Virus record (IMG/VR): IMGVR_UViG_3300024239_000014
Location: 185,641-249,640 of that record
DNA length: 64,000 nucleotides
Source: a virus
Direction: 5' to 3' (one strand)
Shown piece by piece: positions 58,420 to 64,000 of the stretch. A model generated the notes under the pieces. It was not told where the DNA came from. It made no database searches and saw nothing but the letters and a program-made list of their open reading frames with translations. Made by a program: the position numbers and the translations under genes. How positions within the stretch are numbered: position 1 is the first letter of the stretch; the number at the start of each line of letters is the position of its first letter.

Positions 58420-60267
58420 TTACCAGCGAGATGAACCGGCGTAGCCGACGTTGGTCTGGGTGCCGAACTGCTGGGTCTGATGCAGCTGCTGGCCGATACC
58501 GCTGTTGCCGAGGCCCAGCAGACCGAGGTTCTGACGAACCTGCGGCACGCCGTAGAAGCTACCGCGAGAATCGTTCAGACGGATGCCAGCACCCACTTCC
58601 TTCATGGCAGCAGCCAGTGCGGACAGGAAGTCCGGGGTGAAGGTCAGGTGGTAGCCATACCCGGCCAGCTCGTAACCAGGCAGCAGAGCACCGAGCAGGC
58701 GAGCACGTTCAGCCAGGCAAACCGATGCAGGACGACCGGCACGGTTTTCGATGGTTTCGATGTAGCTCGCACGTGCGTGCGGGTCCTGCTGAGTCAGGGC
58801 CAGGATCGCCAGGTGGTCGATATCGCGGATATCCCGCTTCTCGCCGTTGGCGTCGGTGTAGGTACCGAGCAGGATCTGACGACGCAGGGTAACGACTTGC
58901 GGACCCTGTTTCCAGTGGTTGCTGAACGCACCGCCGGTCAGGTTGTTCGCAGCATTCAGGATGGCGGTAGTCGCGGCCTGATTGCCCATCGCCGAGCTGA
59001 TGAACTCGTTGTAGATCGCACTGTACGGGCCAGTGGGATCGACCTGCAACGAAATGATCAGGTTACGGTGGAAAAAGTCGTTGAAGAACGCGCCCATTTC
59101 CTCAGGGGACATGGCGCCGCCTTTGAGACCCTTCACCGGAGCGAACGGAGCGCCCGGCTGTGGCTGATACTCGGTACCCAGGATGCCGACGTCGCGCTGG
59201 TTGATGTCGTTCTTGCTGCCCTTGCCACCCATACCACGCGGCTGGTAAGCCCAGGACCACAGAGCGTTCTCTTCCAGCAGACCAGCAGACACCAGTGCCA
59301 TCAGCACGCGGTCGAGATGCATGTCAACCGACAGCGTGGAGATGTCGGTGATGACCGCTTCGGCCATGTACGCCTTGGTGGAACCCGGCTGCACGATGCC
59401 GTTGACGACCTGCTGACCCACCGGGCCAACGAAGTTGGTGTCAACGTAACCATGCACACGGAACAGGTCACAACCGGCGTTGGCGATGGTACCCGGCTTG
59501 GTGTTTGCCGGACTGGCGCCAACCGAGATCACGACATCAGCACGCACCGGACGACCAACAGCATCAGCGGTCTGCACCAGCGGGAACTGAACAGTACCGT
59601 TCAGCTGTGCCGGTTCTTCCGGAGTACGCAGGGCGATGGCCAGGTTCAGCGGCATGGCTTCGTCGGCCTTGGCGGTGATGTTGGCAAACAGCACGTGGGC
59701 CAGGCGGCGCATGGCGGTTTCGTCGCTGGTATCGATATCGCTCGGCACCACGAGGCAGCCGGAATCGATGACTTCGGCTACGTTGGCGATGCTGTCTTTC
59801 AGGCGACGCTCAACTGCTGACCAGAAGTCGTTGTTCCAGCAGTCGCCGGTGGTGACAGGCAGTTCGTACTGCTGGCCCATGTACTGCTCGACACGCGGTT
59901 GGATGCGGCCGGTCGGTGCCTGGGTCATGATGACGCTGACAAACAGTTTCTTGTCAGCACGGAACTTGCACACGGCAAGCGCGTTGGCCGGGAGGCGGTT
60001 GGCGGCTGCATCCAGCGGCATGGCATGCCAGCCAGCGCCAGCTTCTTTCAGGAAGGTGGACAAACCTTCATGCAGGCGGCGCAGGGTCTCGGCGTCGGCC
60101 ACCGGACGAACCGGAGTGTTACCCGTGCCAGCCAGGGCGAAAATCGAACCCACTGCGCGAGTAGCCACGTCGGCAGCTACCGACTGGGCGGGCGCACCGG
60201 TATCGACCGGAGCACGAGTCGGGGTCTGTGCAGCAGCGGCAGGTTTGGTTTTATCGTTCAAGGCCAT
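58420..60267 (-). CDS. chmA: Probable phage-nucleus shell protein (ChmA/chimallin-like)
   Basis: 615 residues from ATG 60267 (MALNDKTKPA) behind AGAAAGGAAGATATTCC. Codon use is strongly biased like that of the capsid gene, indicating very high expression. The N-terminal ~50 residues are P/A/T-rich and flexible, the body is compact alpha/beta, and the last ~35 residues (SGIGQQLHQTQQFGTQTNVG...) are a flexible Q/G/N tail. Chimallins (about 600-630 residues) have such N- and C-terminal segments that link neighbouring subunits. The main support is position: in phiKZ the shell gene 54 directly precedes RNAP gene 55. It would form the proteinaceous shell enclosing replicating DNA. Alternative: another abundant virion protein. 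Confidence 0.6.
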   Translation of the reverse strand: MALNDKTKPAAAAQTPTRAPVDTGAPAQSVAADVATRAVGSIFALAGTGNTPVRPVADAETLRRLHEGLSTFLKEAGAGWHAMPLDAAANRLPANALAVCKFRADKKLFVSVIMTQAPTGRIQPRVEQYMGQQYELPVTTGDCWNNDFWSAVERRLKDSIANVAEVIDSGCLVVPSDIDTSDETAMRRLAHVLFANITAKADEAMPLNLAIALRTPEEPAQLNGTVQFPLVQTADAVGRPVRADVVISVGASPANTKPGTIANAGCDLFRVHGYVDTNFVGPVGQQVVNGIVQPGSTKAYMAEAVITDISTLSVDMHLDRVLMALVSAGLLEENALWSWAYQPRGMGGKGSKNDINQRDVGILGTEYQPQPGAPFAPVKGLKGGAMSPEEMGAFFNDFFHRNLIISLQVDPTGPYSAIYNEFISSAMGNQAATTAILNAANNLTGGAFSNHWKQGPQVVTLRRQILLGTYTDANGEKRDIRDIDHLAILALTQQDPHARASYIETIENRAGRPASVCLAERARLLGALLPGYELAGYGYHLTFTPDFLSALAAAMKEVGAGIRLNDSRGSFYGVPQVRQNLGLLGLGNSGIGQQLHQTQQFGTQTNVGYAGSSRW

Positions 60268-60601
60268 GGAATATCTTCCTTTCTCTGGGTTGGTTTGCTT
60301 TAGCTAAAACAAGCGGTACCTAAAACAGTGCCTCAACTGGAAACCGTCGTTTCCAAGGCTAAGATTGTCTTAGGGTATGCACTCGCCTAATGGTGATATA
60401 TAGACGAGATTTTTTGGGATTCAATCAAGTTGGGGGCTTAGGCCCACGTTGGATCCCTGTTACAGGATCGGCGAGCAGTAGCTCTTCCATACTATACACT
60501 CATTACGTAAATCTTAACAGACGATACATCTTCCACAGATCGTTCCGATGATATGAACGCTTTAAAACAATCATCGTTTTGCGAACCAGAAAGGTAACGC
60601 C
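60268..60601. other. Divergent intergenic region with long leader of the shell gene
   Basis: The 333-base gap between divergent genes contains no convincing ORF. It carries the candidate promoter at complement 60391-60424 and a GGATCC...GGATC/CTGTTACAG-type imperfect repeat around 60450-60470. AT-rich DNA near 60485-60515 (CTATACACTCATTACGTAAA) could hold the plus-strand promoter. The leader of the shell gene would be about 120 bases. Confidence 0.5.
60391..60424 (-). promoter_or_regulatory. Candidate strong promoter of the shell gene
   Basis: Minus strand: TGAATCCCAAAAAATCTCGT then CTATATATCACCATTAG. It shares GAATCC-x-AAAAAATCTC plus CTATAT with complement 3681-3717 in front of the mini-protein operon. 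About 125 bases upstream of the 60267 start. Confidence 0.6.
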
Positions 60602-61699
60602 ATGTTCACGATTTTCACGGATTTGCCTTTGCCAGTGCGTGGCGCACGCCTATTTCCTGAAGTCGATGTTTACCGCGATGGTGTAGAACGGAATATCCGC
60701 ACCATGGTGCGATATTACCAAACCAACACTTTTGCGACACTGAATCAGCATCTGTTGGTTCGGCTGCTCGGATCGTTGTCCATACCTTTCGGTAGTGATG
60801 TTAGAAAATACTACGATGCGGTTTATGACTTGGCGTACGAGCTGGCTTCGGCCATGAACATCACTTCACCCTACCGCACCGGTAAGCCGTCAGATACGCC
60901 TTGGTTATACGGTGACAACTGTGTTGAATTTCCAGTAGCCCTCCATGAGAAGCGCTGGACACTCCCGCCGATGGATGAATCCAATCGCTACGGAATGGAT
61001 CAATACCCGCCGTTACGGATCCTTCGCCATCCCAGAAGCGATTTGTCCTTCCATGCGTTGGATGGGAAAGGTGGTGGGAGTGAGAACGGTGTAGTGGTGT
61101 GGACCATTGACATTCCTTTACTGGCTTGTCAGTGGCGTGCATTTTACCTGGATCAGAAAAAGAAAGCCAGCGGCGACACCTTAGGAGAACAACACTTCTT
61201 GATGAAGTATGTTCTACCTTCGATCATCCGTGACCACGTTCGTGTGGCGTCTGCCAATGCGCTGATTAAGACCTATCTGGGTTTGCCAACGGGTGATGAC
61301 ATGCGTCGTCAGATTGTTGGTTTGCCTGGGTTTGATCTGCGTATGGATACGCTTTACAAGAACATGGCTAATTGGGTAAAAGATCGAAAATTGTCATACG
61401 CTGAAATGGTTAACAGTTTGCAGCTAGCAACGCCAGATGAAACTTGGCGGCTATTGTTTACCATGCCAGATGCTCTCTACACCCGTCAGGTGAAGTGGGT
61501 GCTGTTTCTGGCACAACTGCCGTATGTGGACTTCTTGATGACGCTGGATAAAGCCAGTGGCGCTAGCATCAACGATACTATTAACCAATTGGCCTTACGC
61601 GAACTTCGGTACGCAAAGAACGACAGTGTGTTCCGTCAACAACTGTTGGGCAACGCTTACAGTCAGTTCATGACAACGATTGATCGATTACTGGCATAA
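60602..61699 (+). CDS. Hypothetical virion-like protein (365 aa)
   Basis: ATG 60602 (MFTIFTDLPLPV) behind AAAGGTAACGCC. Soluble, mixed alpha/beta, rich in Y, R and L; no motif. Divergent from the shell gene and convergent with the polymerase C-half gene, ending at a shared symmetrical terminator. I do not recognise it. Confidence 0.65.
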   Translation: MFTIFTDLPLPVRGARLFPEVDVYRDGVERNIRTMVRYYQTNTFATLNQHLLVRLLGSLSIPFGSDVRKYYDAVYDLAYELASAMNITSPYRTGKPSDTPWLYGDNCVEFPVALHEKRWTLPPMDESNRYGMDQYPPLRILRHPRSDLSFHALDGKGGGSENGVVVWTIDIPLLACQWRAFYLDQKKKASGDTLGEQHFLMKYVLPSIIRDHVRVASANALIKTYLGLPTGDDMRRQIVGLPGFDLRMDTLYKNMANWVKDRKLSYAEMVNSLQLATPDETWRLLFTMPDALYTRQVKWVLFLAQLPYVDFLMTLDKASGASINDTINQLALRELRYAKNDSVFRQQLLGNAYSQFMTTIDRLLA

Positions 61700-61705
61700 A
61701 GGAAC

Positions 61706-61730
61706 GGGCCCAGGGGAAACCCCTGGGCCC
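61706..61730. terminator. Bidirectional terminator with GGCATA/TATGCC flanks
   Basis: GGGCCCAGGGG-AAA-CCCCTGGGCCC, an 11-bp perfect stem between convergent genes. GGCATAA overlaps the plus-strand stop, and GGCATA also precedes it on the minus strand. Confidence 0.9.
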
Positions 61731-61741
61731 TATGCCGGCAA

Positions 61742-63892
61742 TCAGTACAGATCGCTCAGCAGTCGCGTATTATGCGTATCACGCATGAAGATGTTCAAAG
61801 GTTCCAGGATCAGATAAAACGGCGATGTAATGTCGTACACGATGTCACGTACGGCAGCCACATCCGATATCTCTTTAGGAATACCTTTTGTTACCGCAAT
61901 TGGAGCTGGGACGTTAAATGTTCCCACCGCTTTCCGACCATTGCGTTTTAAGTATTCCTCCATGCGCGTAGCCAAGGCTTTATCTTCCATGGATGCAAAC
62001 CACGCTTTCAATAGAGACGGTTTATCCAAATCCACATTGATCTTGATCGCACCGTACGGCGGCGGTGGGACCGATCCATACTTCGGAGCAAAGACTTCTT
62101 CCCAAAGCTCATACGAGGTGTAAGGGTTAGTACCTCCTTCCTTGTATGTTTCCTTAGGTTTTACCTGAAGACCTTTGAAGTACTTAAAGCCGCCATTGCG
62201 GATATCGGCAATAATCTGCCGCTCCACATCTGCCATCTCTTTCAAGATAGGGAGAATGGCAACCTTACCAGTTTCGGCAACAGACTTCAAAATACGGTCG
62301 ATGAATCCGCGAGCCTTCTCGGCGACTTCTGGAGGTGTCTTTGAACTACGCAGCGACACGCCTTTGATTTCGAGTTTAGGTTTAGGCCACACGTTACCCT
62401 CCTGCTCGGTGATGATGCTGTAATAGTGCTTTGCCAATGGCGTAAGGGCAAACACCGGAAACGCATACTCGTTCTTCATGGCCAACTGATGAATCTTGTC
62501 GCGATCGACACCCATGTTGCCGGACATGGTAGCAAGAAGATGTACGACTGTCTGCGATGCGATATACACCATGGCGTTACGGACAGCATTGGTCAACCGA
62601 TCGACTCGATTATAACCAGCGTACCATTTACACCAATTCTGAACCGTAAAAATCGTGGAGTCCGTATCGGAAACCACACCTGCACGTCGAGTGGCCGAAG
62701 TAAACGACGCAACTGATAATGGCATATTGCGGGTGGTCAGTAGCCCTCGAATAATCGGACGATACTTATCCAGCACCGCATACGTCTTCAATGCAGTAGA
62801 CGCAATCCGACCACGGATTTCCAGCGGTTCGTCCTTGAGGTCGACGGCTTTACCGTCAGCACCCACTGAACGCATATGCGCTGTCAACGAACCAATAAAC
62901 GCCTTCATGTCGCTATCAAGCGACTTCATAACAGCGTCGGGTTCCGGATGAACATCATCAGATACTTCGATCATGTCGCCAATCAATTGGCGCATCAGCT
63001 CCTGGTTATATTTACCCAGGTGATACAAATCGCCAATGTACATGAAAGCAGCGCGTTCAACTGGCGTGCAGCCATTGAGCAACTGCAAGATCTGCTGGTA
63101 GGCTTCGCCCGACTGGGAAATCCAATAGAAGTCGCTGCTGTAACGAACGCAATCTAAACATTCGTCTGCTGTCGGCAAATACAGATTGAACATATCCACG
63201 GCTTCTTGGAAAGCCGTGAAGTCAGTCAATGCGATGATGGAAACAATGTTTTCAATCACCACATTGTGGTTGTAGTAATGGCGGTTACCCCACAACAACT
63301 TTTCGTTATTGGCGTTAGCGTAAGCCGCTGCCGTCCGACAGGTGGACGTTAAGGTGCTGTGTGCTGAACGAAGCCAGAGGACTGTGAACTTGGAGTTATG
63401 GGCGCCAGAAAGTGAGTTGTTGTTGATCTTGAACGATGTCTGTTCTGAGTTCTTGATACCCTCTAAGACCACGTCACCTGCATGCTTGGCAGCGTACATG
63501 GCGTGCTTGGCTGCGTTGCGTTTAGCAACGTTACCGCCAATATACATACCGAGCAACGAACGCTTTTCGCGAGCATTGAGATAGATCGCCAAAGAAGGAG
63601 ATGCGATGCGTCGTTTTTCAACGATATCATCCAGCATCTCATCAAAGGTGATGACTTCTTTAACGCGATTACCTTCGGTGTGGCGAGTCAGCACCAGTGC
63701 TGCTGGATCGGTTTTGGCAAATTTACCACCAAAGGCTGTAACTCGTTTAACGTGCTCAAATGCCACGGCATAAGACACTTTAGACATCCGCTCGATATAC
63801 AGAGCCGCATTGTGGCAATACTGTTCGTAAAATCGATAATCTCGTTTATACGAAGCAGGCGGGTTAACAAAATGGTTAGTTCTTGCACTCAT
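61742..63892 (-). CDS. Family B DNA polymerase, C-terminal half (fingers, palm motifs B and C, thumb)
   Basis: 716 residues from ATG 63892 (MSARTNHFVN). Motif B-like KINNNSLSGA (K155 to G163) corresponds to K-x-x-x-N-S-x-Y-G, preceded by a fingers helix (GGNVAKRNAAKHAMYAA). Motif C is VVSDTDSTIF (D409, D411), and KPKLEIKG matches the K-x-K/Y segment in the thumb. It lacks an exonuclease domain and motif A, which are encoded by 29055-31046 on the opposite strand 31 kb away. The two products must associate to make one active enzyme. The exonuclease half ends and this half begins between motifs A and B. Confidence 0.85.
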   Translation of the reverse strand: MSARTNHFVNPPASYKRDYRFYEQYCHNAALYIERMSKVSYAVAFEHVKRVTAFGGKFAKTDPAALVLTRHTEGNRVKEVITFDEMLDDIVEKRRIASPSLAIYLNAREKRSLLGMYIGGNVAKRNAAKHAMYAAKHAGDVVLEGIKNSEQTSFKINNNSLSGAHNSKFTVLWLRSAHSTLTSTCRTAAAYANANNEKLLWGNRHYYNHNVVIENIVSIIALTDFTAFQEAVDMFNLYLPTADECLDCVRYSSDFYWISQSGEAYQQILQLLNGCTPVERAAFMYIGDLYHLGKYNQELMRQLIGDMIEVSDDVHPEPDAVMKSLDSDMKAFIGSLTAHMRSVGADGKAVDLKDEPLEIRGRIASTALKTYAVLDKYRPIIRGLLTTRNMPLSVASFTSATRRAGVVSDTDSTIFTVQNWCKWYAGYNRVDRLTNAVRNAMVYIASQTVVHLLATMSGNMGVDRDKIHQLAMKNEYAFPVFALTPLAKHYYSIITEQEGNVWPKPKLEIKGVSLRSSKTPPEVAEKARGFIDRILKSVAETGKVAILPILKEMADVERQIIADIRNGGFKYFKGLQVKPKETYKEGGTNPYTSYELWEEVFAPKYGSVPPPPYGAIKINVDLDKPSLLKAWFASMEDKALATRMEEYLKRNGRKAVGTFNVPAPIAVTKGIPKEISDVAAVRDIVYDITSPFYLILEPLNIFMRDTHNTRLLSDLY

Positions 63893-63939
63893 CCGACACC
63901 CTAACTGACAATGAAACGAATCCTAGTATACATGTACCC

Positions 63940-63985
63940 GGACCGTATAAAAAGACAGGAAAAATAGGTTTGCGGAAAAAACCCC
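63940..63985 (-). promoter_or_regulatory. Possible promoter of the polymerase C-half gene
   Basis: Minus strand: GGGGTTTTTTCCGCAAACC then TATTTTTCCTGTC, resembling CAAACCTATATTCCTCAGG at complement 38929-38970. The preceding CCTCACGTAATGGGAGGGG at the window edge looks like half of a terminator cut by the boundary. Confidence 0.35.
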
Positions 63986-64000
63986 TCCCATTACGTGAGG

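Noticed and set aside
58480-59820. A 446-codon plus-strand frame opposite the probable shell gene
   Set aside because: Antisense shadow of a highly codon-biased gene, rich in H, Q, V and R, with no leader or ribosome site.
60302-60600. A tRNA or small RNA gene in the divergent gap
   Set aside because: No cloverleaf with CCA-proximal stem or T-arm consensus could be drawn; the region is better explained as leader and promoters.

Overview
This window is part of the genome of a large tailed phage of the phiKZ-like (nucleus-forming, Chimalliviridae-type) jumbo myoviruses. The call rests on content. There are fragmented genes for a multisubunit RNA polymerase: a beta' N-part carrying the NADFDGD catalytic motif, a beta C-part, and two different beta' C-parts. 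There is a phiKZ-type major capsid protein with a processed propeptide, and a family of cleavable inner-body proteins. A 615-residue protein next to the beta' N-part gene is probably the phage-nucleus shell protein. No tRNA, rRNA, CRISPR or insertion sequence was seen. The host cannot be read from the sequence; most relatives infect Pseudomonas or other Gammaproteobacteria. Homologies were recognised by eye, without any database search.

Layout. 0-3.7 kb (minus): a partial virion-like gene, a 344-residue C-terminally anchored protein and seven very small single-span membrane proteins. 3.8-6.8 kb: major capsid protein and one more gene. 6.9-8.4 kb (plus): DnaB-like helicase. 8.5-20.2 kb (minus): hypothetical, baseplate/virion and inner-body genes. 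20.2-24.2 kb (plus): a virion protein and a gp6/J-like baseplate wedge protein. 24.3-29 kb (minus): inner-body proteins and a membrane HEIGH metallopeptidase. 29.05-31.05 kb (plus): N-terminal half of a family B DNA polymerase interrupted by a group I intron. 31.1-35.1 kb (minus): inner-virion proteins and a virion-RNAP-type beta' C-part. 35.2-38.1 kb (plus): a baseplate-hub (gp26-like) gene with a -1 frameshift into a gp51-like extension, then a macro-domain protein. 38.1-41.8 kb (minus): small membrane proteins and a UvsW-like helicase. 41.8-51 kb (minus): RNAP beta' C-part, beta C-part, two conserved proteins and a likely fifth RNAP subunit. 51.1-56.4 kb (minus): an SSB-like protein with a glycine-rich tail, an SbcD-like nuclease and small genes. 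56.4-60.3 kb (minus): RNAP beta' N-part with a second group I intron, then the probable nuclear shell gene. 60.6-63.9 kb: one plus-strand gene, then (minus) the C-terminal half of the DNA polymerase.

How the parts work together. The non-virion RNA polymerase subunits lie in the order known from phiKZ (gp54/55 ... 68 ... 71-73, 74, a helicase, then gp80). A split DNA polymerase, helicases, an SSB candidate and an SbcD-like nuclease would form the replication and recombination machinery working inside the phage nucleus. The rest is mostly virion.

The strongest unusual signals are these. (1) The DNA polymerase is split into two genes 31 kb apart on opposite strands. (2) Two related group I introns each interrupt a polymerase gene just before its catalytic aspartate motif. 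(3) There is a programmed -1 frameshift site at U UUU UUC. (4) A cluster of tail-anchored mini-proteins follows the capsid gene. (5) Many terminators share a GGCATA signature, and several minus-strand leaders share a promoter-like motif.
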